Assembly: GCA_023266195.1 (NCBI GenBank)
Contig: JAHFRP010000003.1
Coordinates: 124,001-188,000 of the forward strand
DNA length: 64,000 nt
Source of the DNA: Sulfuricella sp.
Lineage (GTDB): Bacteria > Pseudomonadota > Gammaproteobacteria > Burkholderiales > Sulfuricellaceae
Direction: 5' to 3'
The position numbers and the translations under genes are program-made. The notes under the pieces are model-generated. The model did not search any database. It was not told the DNA's origin and saw only the letters and a program-made list of their open reading frames with translations. This document shows, one piece after another, positions 35,709 to 44,777 of the stretch; within the stretch, counting starts at the first letter, position 1; the number at the start of each line of letters is the position of its first letter.

Positions 35709-36491
35709 ATGAACCTCGACGCGCTCAGCCTTTCCATCCTTTTCCCCGCCTTCCTCGCCGGCCTGCTGGTGCTGGCGACGCATGTGCCGCTCGGCATGCA
35801 GGTGCTGGCGCGCGGCATCGTGTTTATCGACCTGGCGATCGCCCAGATCGCCACTCTCGGTGTGATCGCGGCGGATCGGGTCGGCTTCGAGCCGGAAGGC
35901 TGGGTGGCGCAGGCGGCGGCGGTATCGGCCGCCCTCCTCGGCGCCTTGTTGCTGACCTGGACGGAAAAGCGCTGGCCGGAAATCCAGGAGGCGCTGATCG
36001 GCGTGCTGTTCGTGCTCGGCGCCAGCGGCGGCATGCTGCTGGTGGCGAACAACCCGCACGGCGGCGAGCATCTGCAGGATTTGCTCGCCGGCCAGATTTT
36101 GTGGGTCAGCTACGCCCATCTCCTGCCGGTCGCGGCGCTGACCGCCGTCATCCTGGCGTTGTGGTTCGGCTTGGGGCGGCGGCTGGGCCGGTTCGGCTTC
36201 TACGGCTTGTTCGCCTTCGCCGTTACCGCCTCGGTGCAGCTGGTCGGCGTCTACCTGGTATTCGCCAGCCTGATCGTGCCGGCCCTGGCCTGCCGCGCTT
36301 ATCCCTCCCGCATCAGGCTGGGCGCGGGCTACGCGCTCGGCGCGGCGAGCTATCTGCTGGGGCTGGGGCTGTCGGTGGCGTTCGACCTGCCTTCCGGCGC
36401 CGTGGTGGTGTGGGCCCTGGCGCTGGCCGGCATCGCGGCGTCCACGCTATCGCGAAAAGGTGTTCCATTACGGGCGGCGATTCGACAATAG
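35709..36491 (+). CDS. Metal ABC transporter permease (ZnuB/ABC-3 family)
   Basis: 260 residues with about 8 membrane helices. Family text: LATHVPLGMQVLARGIVFID, LAIAQIATLGVIAADR, VLGASGGMLLVANNPHGGEH and QLVGVYLVFASLIVPALACR. Co-directional with the ZnuA-like gene, 73 nt downstream. The ATP-binding partner (ZnuC type) is not in this window and must be elsewhere or shared. Confidence 0.88.
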   Translation: MNLDALSLSILFPAFLAGLLVLATHVPLGMQVLARGIVFIDLAIAQIATLGVIAADRVGFEPEGWVAQAAAVSAALLGALLLTWTEKRWPEIQEALIGVLFVLGASGGMLLVANNPHGGEHLQDLLAGQILWVSYAHLLPVAALTAVILALWFGLGRRLGRFGFYGLFAFAVTASVQLVGVYLVFASLIVPALACRAYPSRIRLGAGYALGAASYLLGLGLSVAFDLPSGAVVVWALALAGIAASTLSRKGVPLRAAIRQ

Positions 36492-36517
36492 ATTAAAGTC
36501 CAGAAATGGGCTCCAGG

Positions 36518-36546
36518 TTGAGCATTCCCGGATCAGATCCTATAAT
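36518..36546 (+). promoter_or_regulatory. Sigma-70 type promoter of the STAS-domain gene
   Basis: TTGAGC (36518-36523), a 17-nt spacer and TATAAT (36541-36546): a good match to the consensus. Predicted start near 36553, 26 nt before the GTG at 36579. Confidence 0.7.
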
Positions 36547-36578
36547 CAGGAAGGGTATGTTTTATCGGGATATGAACG

Positions 36579-37841
36579 GTGGCTTTTTCCTTTTTTCGCA
36601 AGAACCGACAGGGCGAGGCTAAGCCCGTTCCCCGTTCGCCCTCGCCGTCCAAAGCGACGCAGACTGCGCGAACCCCGGCGCCAGCCAAGCCGAAACCTGT
36701 TTCCGGTGTGCCGTCCCAAGTGGTGCCGGCCCCCTCCGCCGCTGCGCCGTCGCCCGCAACCGACCTGCGGGCAAAAACCAAAGAGGCCGATCCATTCACG
36801 GTAGGCACTGGAGGGATGGCCGCGGTTGCCTCCGCGGAAATGACCTCGGTGGCCGAGGAAGCGGCGATTCTCTATGCCAGCGGCCACGCCGGACAGGCTG
36901 CGGCTTTGCTGGCGGACTACGCCAGGAGCGCTCCCGACAGGATGGAGGCCCAACCCTGGCTGATGTTGTTCGAGATTTTCCAGCTGCAAGGCGACAAGCG
37001 CCGATTCGACGAGCTGGCACTGGAATTCGTCGTCAAGTTCGAGCGCACGGCGCCGGTCTGGGACGATGTCAAGGTGCCCGGCGCCACATCGGCCCAAGCC
37101 CCGGCGGGCCCGGCGGCCGAGCGCTATGTGTCGCTGACCGGCGTATTGAAAGGCGACAAGGACACTTTTTTCCAGAGCATGGTGCAGACCGCGCAAAAGG
37201 GGGCGGGCCTGCGCCTGGATTTTTCGCGGCTGGAGGGCGTGGAGGCGTGCGGCAGCCGCCGGCTGGCGGACACCATGCTCGAACTGAAGAAAAATGGCAA
37301 GAAGATCACCCCGATCGGCGTGGGGCGCCTGGCCGACCTGCTCAAGGGCATGATCGGGCGGGGTGGCGAGGACGAACAGGCGCATTGGCAGCTATTGCTT
37401 CACCTCTATCAGTGCCAGGACATGCAGGCCGAATTCGAGGACATGGCGGTGGAATATGCGGTCGCATTCGAAGTCTCGCCCCCCTCCTGGGAGCCGATGC
37501 CGCAATGCAAGGCGGTCGCGGCAGCGAAGTCGCCCGCCCCGGATGTTGCGCCGCACGATGACGGCGCCTTCTACCTGAGCGGCGTGATTTCAGCGGCCAG
37601 CGAGCATCAGTTCCAGAAAATGGCGGAGTTCGCCTCGATCCACAGCGAAATACTCCTCGACATGTCCAATGTGCCGCGGGTGGATTTCGTCAGCATCGGC
37701 AATTTCGTCGGCACGCTGGCCGGCCTGAGCGGCAGCGGCAAGAAAGTGCTGATCCGCAACGCCAATGAAATGATCCATGTGCTGTTCGCCATCATGGGCG
37801 CCGACCAGTTCGCCACCATCCTGCGCAGAAAGGTCGGCTGA
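36579..37841 (+). CDS. STAS-like double-domain protein
   Basis: 420 residues from GTG 36579. A basic N-terminus (MAFSFFRKNRQ), a Pro/Ala-rich linker (about 14-65), a helical region (about 80-155, AEEAAILYASGHAGQAAALL, FEIFQLQGDKRRFDELAL) resembling TPR, a first STAS-like fold (about 183-255: YVSLTGVLKGDKD, LRLDFSRLEGVEACGSRRLA), a second helical part (about 265-300) and a second STAS-like fold (about 332-418: FYLSGVISAASEHQF, EILLDMSNVPRVDFVSIGNF). STAS folds mediate protein contacts, often regulated by phosphorylation at Ser; the exact role is unknown. Confidence 0.75.
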   Translation: MAFSFFRKNRQGEAKPVPRSPSPSKATQTARTPAPAKPKPVSGVPSQVVPAPSAAAPSPATDLRAKTKEADPFTVGTGGMAAVASAEMTSVAEEAAILYASGHAGQAAALLADYARSAPDRMEAQPWLMLFEIFQLQGDKRRFDELALEFVVKFERTAPVWDDVKVPGATSAQAPAGPAAERYVSLTGVLKGDKDTFFQSMVQTAQKGAGLRLDFSRLEGVEACGSRRLADTMLELKKNGKKITPIGVGRLADLLKGMIGRGGEDEQAHWQLLLHLYQCQDMQAEFEDMAVEYAVAFEVSPPSWEPMPQCKAVAAAKSPAPDVAPHDDGAFYLSGVISAASEHQFQKMAEFASIHSEILLDMSNVPRVDFVSIGNFVGTLAGLSGSGKKVLIRNANEMIHVLFAIMGADQFATILRRKVG

Positions 37842-37852
37842 CCCCACCGCTC

Positions 37853-38338
37853 TCAATCCGCGTTCGGCAACGCCTCGGCGTGCATCATTTTCTCCCGTTG
37901 AAACACCAGCACCGAGGCGATGCGCAGGCTGCCCAGCACGAATACCAGCGTGCTCAGGGCATAGATTTCCTCGACGGCGATCTTGTGCTCGAACAGCTTG
38001 ATCATGATCTCCCGCAGCACGAAGACGATCCCGGCATCGACGATGAAGGTCATGCGCAGGCGTTGCGCGCTGAAATAGTCCACCAGGGAGCGGGACAGCT
38101 CGATCAGGATGAACAGGGTCAGCACTTCCGAGATGATCCGCATGTACTGGCGAGTGATGTCCTCGTTGATCAGCAGGTCGCCCAGGTTGAGAAACAGGCG
38201 TACCACCCCCACCATGATACCGATGGTGATGAACACCAGCATGAGTCCGAACACGATGCAGATCACGCGGTTGAACAGGACGATCATGTCCAACTTGAAC
38301 GGGAGTTTCGGGAGTTTGGAGAACGGTTTCGTTTGCAT
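37853..38338 (-). CDS. PsiE family membrane protein
   Basis: 161 residues, four membrane helices: MIVLFNRVICIVFGLMLVFI, TIGIMVGVVRLFLNLGDLLI, ISEVLTLFILIELSRSLVDY and a fourth after RLRMTFIVDAGIVFVLREIM. The HKIAVEEIYALSTLVFVLGS segment and overall layout match phosphate-starvation-inducible PsiE proteins, whose role is unclear. Transcribed convergently with the STAS gene and divergently from hslV. Confidence 0.85.
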   Translation of the reverse strand: MQTKPFSKLPKLPFKLDMIVLFNRVICIVFGLMLVFITIGIMVGVVRLFLNLGDLLINEDITRQYMRIISEVLTLFILIELSRSLVDYFSAQRLRMTFIVDAGIVFVLREIMIKLFEHKIAVEEIYALSTLVFVLGSLRIASVLVFQREKMMHAEALPNAD

Positions 38339-38368
38339 GTCTTCTAGTTTTGCACAAATGGGTGACAG

Positions 38369-38374
38369 TATAAT
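38369..38374 (+). promoter_or_regulatory. Candidate -10 box of the hslVU promoter
   Basis: Perfect TATAAT 45 nt before the hslV ATG. The -35 region (around 38345-38350, tagttt) is weak, and no sigma-32-type CTTGAA/CCCCAT pair was found, although hslVU is often heat-induced. Confidence 0.4.
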
Positions 38375-38418
38375 GACGGTATCGAATACAGGGCCATTAT
38401 CGGCCCGTTGAGGAAACC

Positions 38419-38955
38419 ATGGAACAATTTCGCGGCACCACCATTCTTTCCGTGCGGCGCGGCGCCCAGGTCGCGCTGGGCGGCGACGGCCAGGTCACGC
38501 TCGGCAACATCGTGGTCAAGGCGAGCGCGCGCAAGGTGCGCCGCCTGTACCACGACAAAATCCTGGCCGGATTCGCCGGCGGCACGGCGGACGCCTTCAC
38601 CCTGTTCGAGCGCTTCGAGGCCAAGCTCGACAAGCACCAGGGCCATTTGCTGCGCGCCGCGGTGGAGCTCGCCAAGGACTGGCGCACCGACCGCATTCTG
38701 CGCCGGCTCGAAGCCATGCTGGCGGTGGCGGACCACGAGTCTTCGCTGATCATCACCGGCAACGGCGACGTGCTGGAACCGGAGTTGGGCCTGGTCGCCA
38801 TCGGCAGCGGCGGCCCCTATGCGCAGAGCGCGGCGCGTGCCCTGCTCGATCATACCGACCTGGCGCCGGCGGACATCGTCAAGAAGGCGCTGACCATCGC
38901 CGCCGACTTGTGCATCTATACCAATCAGAACCACGTGATTGAAGTGCTTGAATGA
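38419..38955 (+). CDS. hslV: HslV peptidase subunit of the HslUV protease
   Basis: 178 residues. The mature N-terminal Thr nucleophile follows a short leader: [52 protein letters not shown] and [20 protein letters not shown] are family blocks. The protease degrades unfolded proteins with HslU, whose gene follows after a palindrome. Confidence 0.97.
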   Translation: MEQFRGTTILSVRRGAQVALGGDGQVTLGNIVVKASARKVRRLYHDKILAGFAGGTADAFTLFERFEAKLDKHQGHLLRAAVELAKDWRTDRILRRLEAMLAVADHESSLIITGNGDVLEPELGLVAIGSGGPYAQSAARALLDHTDLAPADIVKKALTIAADLCIYTNQNHVIEVLE

Positions 38956-39031
38956 GTGAGGAGCAAGGAGTCGGGAGTGAGGAGAAAAACCTCGACCGAT
39001 TCCTCACTCTTCACTCCTAACTCCTCACTGA
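38954..39031. repeat. Imperfect palindrome of GAGTGAGGAG words
   Basis: The left arm gagtgaggagcaaggagtcg, ggagtgaggag pairs with the right arm ctcactcttcactcctaact, cctcactga. It fills the hslV-hslU gap. Same family as 1201-1300 and 27626-27715. Confidence 0.75.
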
Positions 39032-39035
39032 ACCT

Positions 39036-40367
39036 ATGACTCCCATGACCCCGCAGGAAATCGTCCACGAGCTGGACAAACACATCATCGGCCAGCACGC
39101 CGCCAAGCGCGCCGTCGCCATCGCGCTGCGCAACCGCTGGCGGCGGCAGCAGGTGGCCGAGCCGCTGCGCCAGGAAATCACGCCGAAAAACATCCTGATG
39201 ATCGGCCCGACCGGCGTCGGCAAGACCGAGATCGCGCGGCGCCTGGCCAAGCTCGCAAACGCCCCGTTCATCAAGGTGGAGGCGACCAAGTTCACCGAGG
39301 TCGGCTACGTCGGCCGCGACGTGGATTCGATCGTTCGCGACCTGGTGGAAATGTCGATCAAGCAGACGCGCGAGCAGGAAACCCGCAAGGTGCGCCATCG
39401 CGCCGAAGACCACGCCGAGGAGCGCATCCTCGACGCGCTGCTGCCGCCCCCGCGCGACGCCGCCTGGAGCGGCGATGCGGACAGCGAGGAAAACGCCACG
39501 CGGCAGAAATTCCGCAAAATGCTGCGCGAGGGCAGGCTCGACGACAAGGAAATCGAAATCGAAGTCGCCGCCGCCCAGGCGCACATGGAAATCCTCGCGC
39601 CGCCCGGCATGGAGGAAATGACCTCGCAAATCCAGGGCCTGTTCCAGAACATCGGCGGCGGGCGGCGCAAGCAGCGCAAGATGAAGGTGAAGGAGGCGAT
39701 GAAGCTCCTCACCGAAGAAGAAGCGATGAAACTGGTCAACGACGACGAGCTGAAAATCCAGGCGGTGCAGAACGTCGAGCAGAACGGCATCGTCTTCCTC
39801 GACGAAATCGACAAGATCACCAGCCGCTCCGAATCCTCCGGCGCCGAGGTATCGCGCCAGGGCGTGCAGCGCGACCTGCTGCCGCTGGTCGAGGGCACCA
39901 CCGTCTCGACCAAATACGGCATGATCAAGACCGACCACATCCTGTTCATCTGCTCCGGCGCCTTCCACCTCGCCAAGCCGTCCGACCTCATCCCCGAACT
40001 GCAAGGCCGGCTGCCCATCCGCGTCGAGCTGGATTCGTTGAGCGTGGCCGATTTCGAGCAGATTCTCACCAACACCGACGCCTGCCTCACCAAGCAGTAC
40101 GAAGCCCTGCTCGGCACCGAAAACGTCAAGCTCGATTTCTATCCCGATGCCGTCAAGCGCCTCGCCGAGATCGCCTTCGAGGTCAACGAACGCACCGAAA
40201 ACATCGGCGCGCGCCGGCTCTACACCGTGATGGAAAAGCTGCTCGAAGAAATCTCCTTCGACGCCGGCCGCGTCACCGAAGAAAGCATCGCCATCGATGC
40301 CGCCTACGTCGACGGCAAGCTGAAGGAGCTGGCGAAGAGCGAAGATCTGGCGCGCTACGTACTGTAA
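39036..40367 (+). CDS. hslU: HslU ATPase subunit of the HslUV protease
   Basis: 443 residues. AAA+ unfoldase: Walker [15 protein letters not shown] (about 59-72), Walker [12 protein letters not shown] (about 250-260), the family insertion domain (about 110-245) and sensor/Arg-finger text [33 protein letters not shown]. Co-directional with hslV; ATG 39045 is an alternative start. A 166-bp MITE-like copy follows the stop by 13 nt. Confidence 0.97.
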   Translation: MTPMTPQEIVHELDKHIIGQHAAKRAVAIALRNRWRRQQVAEPLRQEITPKNILMIGPTGVGKTEIARRLAKLANAPFIKVEATKFTEVGYVGRDVDSIVRDLVEMSIKQTREQETRKVRHRAEDHAEERILDALLPPPRDAAWSGDADSEENATRQKFRKMLREGRLDDKEIEIEVAAAQAHMEILAPPGMEEMTSQIQGLFQNIGGGRRKQRKMKVKEAMKLLTEEEAMKLVNDDELKIQAVQNVEQNGIVFLDEIDKITSRSESSGAEVSRQGVQRDLLPLVEGTTVSTKYGMIKTDHILFICSGAFHLAKPSDLIPELQGRLPIRVELDSLSVADFEQILTNTDACLTKQYEALLGTENVKLDFYPDAVKRLAEIAFEVNERTENIGARRLYTVMEKLLEEISFDAGRVTEESIAIDAAYVDGKLKELAKSEDLARYVL

Positions 40368-40380
40368 TCAATTGAGCGGC

Positions 40381-40546
40381 TAGGAGCCTGTCGGACTTGA
40401 AGAATCGAAGCGAAAATTCGGCTGGGCGAGGACAGATTTTGCCGGTTTTGCCGGTCAATAGTCATTCTATTGACCAAGAAAACGGCGAAATATGGACCGG
40501 CCAGGCGGATTTGCAGCCGATTTCCTTTAAGTCCGACAGGCTCCTA
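40381..40546. mobile_element. MITE-like element, copy 1 of 4 (forward)
   Basis: 166 bp. Ends taggagcctgtcggactt and its reverse complement aagtccgacaggctccta; flanked by TA on both sides if the element proper starts at GGAGCC. The inside has an inverted pair around gtcaatag..ctattgac and no gene. The other copies are 44573-44738, 46266-46431 and 53924-54089, of equal length. Located between hslU and proA. Confidence 0.9.
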
Positions 40547-40720
40547 GGCGCCTGTCCACAGCAAATTTTCAACGCTATCCCCATCCGATGATGGTTGGGG
40601 CTAAACAGGAAATGCCATACAGAAATCATCGCCGCAAAAAAGCGAAAAGACGAAAAAAAACAGCTTGTGCATTTTGTGTCTTTTTGTGGCAAATTTAGGG
40701 TTTGAAGCAAGAGGTAAATA

Positions 40721-41977
40721 ATGGATATCAAAACATACATGCTACAAGTCGGCCGGCAAGCGCGCGCCGCTTCCCGCCACATGGCGAAAGCCGACACCAA
40801 TGCCAAGAACACGGCGCTGGCGGCGATGGCGCAGGCGATCCTGCGCGACTCGGCCAAGCTGATCGAGGCCAATGCACGGGATTTGGCCGAGGCCCGAGAA
40901 GCCGGCCTGGACGCCGCCCTGCTCGACCGCCTGACCCTGACCGAAAAAGGCGTCGCCGGCATGGCCGAAGGGTTGCTGCAAATCGCCGCGCTGCCCGACC
41001 CGGTGGGCGAGATCAGCGGCCTCAACTACCGCCCCTCCGGCATCCAGGTCGGCAAGATGCGCGTGCCGCTGGGCGTGATCGGCATCATCTACGAAGCCCG
41101 TCCCAACGTCACCGCCGACGCCGCCGGGCTGTGCCTGAAAGCGGGCAACGCGGCGATCCTGCGCGGCGGCTCCGAGGCAATCCATTCCAACCAGGCGATC
41201 GCCGCCTGCGTGCGCGAGGGGCTGGCCGCGGCCGGCCTGCCGCAGACCGCGGTGCAGGTAATCGAAACCACCGACCGCGCCGCGGTGGGCGAACTCATCA
41301 CCATGAAGGAATTCGTCGACGTGATCGTGCCGCGCGGCGGCAAGGGGCTGATCGAGCGCCTGATCGCCGAGGCGCGCGTCCCGGTGATCAAGCACCTGCA
41401 CGGCGTGTGCCATGTCTATATCGACGACAAGGCCGACCTCGCCAAGGCGATCAAGATCGCCGACAACGCCAAGACCCAGCGCTACGGCACCTGCAACACC
41501 ATGGAGACCCTGCTGGTGGCGGAAGGCGTCGCCGCCACGGTGCTGCCGCCGCTGTGCAAAATTTACCTGGACAAGGGCGTCGAGCTGCGCGGCTGCCCGG
41601 CGTCGCGCGCCATCGTGTCGGAGATGAAGGCCGCCACCGAGGAAGACTGGCACACCGAATACCTGGCGCCGATCCTCTCCGTGCGGGTGGTACCGGACAT
41701 CGACGCGGCGATCGAGCACATCGGCACCTACAGCTCGCAGCACACCGAATCCATCGTCACCGAGGACTACAGCCGCGCGCGGCGCTTCCTGCGCGAGGTG
41801 GACTCCAGCTCGGTGATGGTGAACGCTTCCACCCGCTTCGCCGACGGCTTCGAATACGGCCTGGGCGCGGAAATCGGCATTTCCACCGACAAGATCCACG
41901 CGCGCGGCCCGGTCGGACTCGAAGGACTGACCAGCCAGAAGTTCATCGTGCTGGGCGACGGGCACGTAAGAGGGTAA
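40721..41977 (+). CDS. proA: Gamma-glutamyl phosphate reductase
   Basis: NADPH-dependent reduction of gamma-glutamyl phosphate to the semialdehyde in proline synthesis. 418 residues. Markers: [56 protein letters not shown] and the catalytic Cys in [14 protein letters not shown], with [20 protein letters not shown] near the end. proB is not adjacent in this window; proC is at 48.4 kb. Confidence 0.97.
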   Translation: MDIKTYMLQVGRQARAASRHMAKADTNAKNTALAAMAQAILRDSAKLIEANARDLAEAREAGLDAALLDRLTLTEKGVAGMAEGLLQIAALPDPVGEISGLNYRPSGIQVGKMRVPLGVIGIIYEARPNVTADAAGLCLKAGNAAILRGGSEAIHSNQAIAACVREGLAAAGLPQTAVQVIETTDRAAVGELITMKEFVDVIVPRGGKGLIERLIAEARVPVIKHLHGVCHVYIDDKADLAKAIKIADNAKTQRYGTCNTMETLLVAEGVAATVLPPLCKIYLDKGVELRGCPASRAIVSEMKAATEEDWHTEYLAPILSVRVVPDIDAAIEHIGTYSSQHTESIVTEDYSRARRFLREVDSSSVMVNASTRFADGFEYGLGAEIGISTDKIHARGPVGLEGLTSQKFIVLGDGHVRG

Positions 41978-42001
41978 GCACAACATAAGAAGGAGGACGG
42001 C

Positions 42002-42280
42002 ATGGCGACCAATATCCCCGAAACCCCGGCCGGATACGATCAGACACGGATCTTCGAGCGTCCGGACGGCTTTTACTGGCAGGACAAGGAAACCGACCGC
42101 CTGTCCGGTCCCTTCCCCACGCTGTGGGAAGCCGTGCAGGACATGGAGTACAGCGCCGAATCGGACTACGAGCCCGGCGAATCGCTGGCGGAGGTGGAAT
42201 CGGAACTGGGCATCTCCGACTGGAGCGACCCGGATACCGGCCTGCCCGCCGAGGAGACGCACCATTTCGAGGACCATTGA
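42002..42280 (+). CDS. Small acidic protein of unknown function
   Basis: 92 residues, starting ATG 42002 behind aaggagg. Very acidic: DYEPGESLAEVESELGISDW, PAEETHHFEDH; the first half (DQTRIFERPDGFYWQDKETD) has a compact beta-like pattern. Conserved in position between proA and nadD in some relatives (recollection, not verified). Function unknown. Confidence 0.75.
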   Translation: MATNIPETPAGYDQTRIFERPDGFYWQDKETDRLSGPFPTLWEAVQDMEYSAESDYEPGESLAEVESELGISDWSDPDTGLPAEETHHFEDH

Positions 42281-42289
42281 TCGGGAAAT

Positions 42290-42352
42290 GGGTAAGCGGT
42301 GAGCAGTAAGATGGAGCAACACCTCACCCCTCACCCCTCGCCCCTCACGGGT
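42290..42352. repeat. Degenerate TGAGC/CTCACCCC hairpin text at nadD start
   Basis: The run gtaagcggtgagcagtaag is followed by cacctcacccctcacccctc and gcccctcacggg, partial complements. It is less perfect than the other hairpins but has the same word style. It provides the start codon and first codons of nadD. Confidence 0.5.
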
Positions 42353-43024
42353 CAGTTCGCTCCGATCGGCATTCTCGGCGGCACCTTCGATCCGCTCCAC
42401 TTCGGCCATTTGCGGCTGGCGCAGGAGCTGGCGCAGCAGTTGGCGCTGGGCGAAGTGCGCATCATCCCGGCCGGTGCGCCGCCGCACCGCGCGCCGCCTT
42501 GCGCATCCGCCCGGCACCGGCTGGAAATGGCGCGCCTGGGGCTGGCCGGCAACCCGCTCCTGATCCTCGACGAGCGCGAGATTTCCAGGCCGACTCCCAG
42601 CTACACCGTGGAAACCCTGCTCGACCTGCGCCGCGAGCTGGGCGCGGCGCGGCCGCTGTGCCTGTTCCTCGGCAGCGACGCCTTTCTCGGCCTGGCCGGC
42701 TGGCACCGCTGGCGCGAACTGTTCGAACTGGCGCACATCGTCGTGGCGCAGCGGCCCGGCCACAGCGGTTTGACCCGCGCCGCCGCCACCATGCCGGCAG
42801 CGCTGCGCGACGAGCTCGGCCGGCGCCTCGCCAACGAGCCGGAGGCCTTGCGCGCGGCGCCCGCCGGCGCGATCATTGTCCAGCCAATCACCGCGCTGGA
42901 CATTTCCGCCACGCGAATCCGCGAGGAACTCGCCGCCGGCCGCAGCCCGCGCTATTTGCTGCCGGATGCGGTGCTCGATTATATTCAGACCCATAGCTTA
43001 TACAAGGACATCGATGAAACCTGA
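42299..43024 (+). CDS. nadD: Nicotinate-nucleotide adenylyltransferase
   Basis: Joins NaMN and ATP to deamido-NAD. 241 residues if started at GTG 42299, or 237 at ATG 42311. Motifs: ILGGTFDPLHFGHLRLAQEL (HxGH at about 36-39), VRIIPAGAPPHR, FLGSDAFLGLAGWHRW and ALDISATRIREELAAG. The usual family N-terminus begins a few residues before IGILGG; here about 20 extra residues (SSKMEQHLTPHPSPLTGQF) are encoded by degenerate palindrome text, and no start codon closer to the fold is available. Overlaps rsfS by 11 nt. Confidence 0.93.
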   Translation: MSSKMEQHLTPHPSPLTGQFAPIGILGGTFDPLHFGHLRLAQELAQQLALGEVRIIPAGAPPHRAPPCASARHRLEMARLGLAGNPLLILDEREISRPTPSYTVETLLDLRRELGAARPLCLFLGSDAFLGLAGWHRWRELFELAHIVVAQRPGHSGLTRAAATMPAALRDELGRRLANEPEALRAAPAGAIIVQPITALDISATRIREELAAGRSPRYLLPDAVLDYIQTHSLYKDIDET

Positions 43025-43382
43025 GGAAATGAAACAGGCGGCCGTCTCCGCCCTGGAAGACATCAAGGCGCGCGACATCGTCGTGATGGACGTGAGGAAA
43101 CTCACCAGCATGACCGATTACATGATCGTCGCCAGCGCCGACTCCAACCGCCAGACCCGCGCCTTGTCCGACAACGTGCAGAAAAAGCTCAAGGCGCTGG
43201 GTACTGAAGTGATCGGCGTGGAAGGCGAAGGGTCCGGCGAATGGGTGCTGGTCGATCTGGGCGCGGTGGTGGTCCATATCATGCAGCCCACCATCCGGGA
43301 ATATTACAACCTCGAACAATTATGGGGCGGCCAGCCGGCGAGCAGAAAGCCCAAGTTGGCGGAGCCCGCGCTGCAGCCGTGA
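43014..43382 (+). CDS. rsfS: Ribosome silencing factor RsfS
   Basis: 122 residues; binds ribosomal protein uL14 and blocks subunit joining in starvation. Family text: [58 protein letters not shown] and [10 protein letters not shown]. Starts inside the end of nadD and overlaps rlmH by 4 nt (GTGA), the usual nadD-rsfS-rlmH order. Confidence 0.95.
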   Translation: MKPEEMKQAAVSALEDIKARDIVVMDVRKLTSMTDYMIVASADSNRQTRALSDNVQKKLKALGTEVIGVEGEGSGEWVLVDLGAVVVHIMQPTIREYYNLEQLWGGQPASRKPKLAEPALQP

Positions 43383-43846
43383 AGCTGATGATCGTGGCGG
43401 TCGGGCACAAGATGCCCGCCTGGGTGAACGACGGCTTCGGCGAGTACGCCAAGCGCATGCCGCGCGAGGCTCGCATCGAGCTGGTCGAGATCAAACCGGA
43501 AAAACGCGCCGGCGGCAAGACCGCCGATCAGGTGCACGAGGCCGAGCGCAGCCGCATCGAATCGGCCCTGCCGGCGGATTGCGAGCGGGTGGTGCTGGAC
43601 GAGCACGGGCAGAACTGGAGCACGCTGGAATTGGCCGACACGCTGACCGGCTGGATGCGCGGCGGGCGCGACGTGGCGTTCGTCATCGGCGGCGCGGACG
43701 GCCTGCATCCGGAACTGAAGCGCCACGGCCGGCTCTGGTCCCTGTCGCGCCTCACCCTGCCGCACGGCCTGGTGCGCGTGGTGCTGGCGGAGCAATTGTA
43801 CCGGGCCGTCACCGTGATCCAGAATCACCCTTATCATCGGGAGTAG
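43379..43846 (+). CDS. rlmH: 23S rRNA pseudouridine-1915 N3-methyltransferase RlmH
   Basis: 155 residues from GTG 43379. SPOUT-class methyltransferase: [53 protein letters not shown] (SAM knot) and [20 protein letters not shown] with the terminal NHPYHRE. The GTG overlaps the rsfS stop by 4 nt; Maf follows 4 nt after its stop. Confidence 0.97.
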   Translation: MKLMIVAVGHKMPAWVNDGFGEYAKRMPREARIELVEIKPEKRAGGKTADQVHEAERSRIESALPADCERVVLDEHGQNWSTLELADTLTGWMRGGRDVAFVIGGADGLHPELKRHGRLWSLSRLTLPHGLVRVVLAEQLYRAVTVIQNHPYHRE

Positions 43847-43850
43847 TCTT

Positions 43851-44477
43851 GTGGGCGCGAGCATCGGCGGCAAACGGATTTACCTGGCGTCCCGCTCGCC
43901 GCGCCGGCGCGAGCTGCTCGCGCAAATCGGCGTGGGTTTCGAGCTTCTGCTGCTGCGGGAAGACCCGCTGCGCGGCGCGGACGTGGACGAGACGCCGCAT
44001 CCGGGCGAGGCGCCGGATGCCTACGTAACGCGGATCAGCCTCGCCAAGGCGGAAACCGGCTGGCTGCGGGTGCAGCAGCGCAGGCTGCCGGCTTACCCGG
44101 TACTGGCGGCGGATACGGCGGTGGTGCTGGGCGAGCGGATCATGGGCAAGCCGTCGGGGCCGGACGAAGCCATGGAGATGCTGGCGGCCCTGTCCGGCAA
44201 AACCCACCAGGTGCTGACCGCCGTGGCGGTTTCGAGCGGGGGCCGGGTCAAGCAAAAACTTTCCGCATCCAGCGTGGAGTTCGCCCCCTTGGCGAAGCCG
44301 ACCATCAGGCGCTACACCATGAGCGGCGAGCCGCTCGACAAGGCCGGCGCCTACGCGGTGCAGGGCCGCGCGGCGGCGTTCATCGAAAAAATCGAGGGCA
44401 GCTATTCCGGCGTGATGGGGCTGCCTCTGTATGAAACGACGCAGTTGCTGATGACGTTTGGCATCGAAGTCATATGA
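43851..44477 (+). CDS. maf: Maf-family nucleotide pyrophosphatase
   Basis: 208 residues from GTG 43851. Hydrolyses non-canonical or pyrimidine nucleoside triphosphates (Maf/YhdE type); older name septum formation protein. Motifs: IYLASRSPRRRELLAQIGV, ADTAVVLGERIMGKP, AAFIEKIEGSYSGVMGLPL and YAVQGRA. The GS-IEGS pattern with DTAVVLGE fits the YhdE (dTTP/UTP) subgroup. Follows rlmH by 4 nt. Confidence 0.93.
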   Translation: MGASIGGKRIYLASRSPRRRELLAQIGVGFELLLLREDPLRGADVDETPHPGEAPDAYVTRISLAKAETGWLRVQQRRLPAYPVLAADTAVVLGERIMGKPSGPDEAMEMLAALSGKTHQVLTAVAVSSGGRVKQKLSASSVEFAPLAKPTIRRYTMSGEPLDKAGAYAVQGRAAAFIEKIEGSYSGVMGLPLYETTQLLMTFGIEVI

Positions 44478-44498
44478 AATCACCGGACGCGCAGACGC

Positions 44499-44575
44499 GT
44501 AGGTCGGGCACGCTGTGCCCGACGATTTGATGGACAGTGAGCGGAGATTTGTCGGGCACGGGGTGCCCGACCTAG
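44499..44575. repeat. Palindrome GTAGGTCGGGCACGCTGTGCCCGAC, two arms, joined to MITE copy 2
   Basis: Left arm gtaggtcgggcacgctgtgc; right arm gcacggggtgcccgacctag, whose last cta runs straight into the MITE at 44573. In the other copies this arm ends gacctac or gacctat, so the MITE appears to have inserted at the TA of this palindrome end. Confidence 0.85.
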
Positions 44576-44738
44576 GAGCCTGTCGGACTTAAAGGAAATC
44601 GGCTGCAAATCCGCCTGACCGGTCCATATTTCGCCGCTTTTTTGGTCAATAGAATAACTATTGACCTGCAAAACCGGCAAAATCTGTCCTCGCCCAGCCG
44701 AATTTTCGCTTCGATTCTTCAAGTCCGACAGGCTCCTA
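44573..44738. mobile_element. MITE-like element, copy 2 of 4 (reverse)
   Basis: 166 bp with ends taggagcctgtcggactt / aagtccgacaggctccta; internal order is inverted relative to copy 1. Ends 39 nt before the rng ATG, so any rng promoter must lie within or upstream of the element. Confidence 0.9.
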
Positions 44739-44777
44739 GCAGCGCAAGCCACTAAACGAACGAATGACAATAGACCA

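Noticed and set aside
40742-42994. Antisense open frame of 750 codons across proA, the small acidic gene and nadD
   Set aside because: It spans three well-supported genes on the plus strand and has shadow-type composition.
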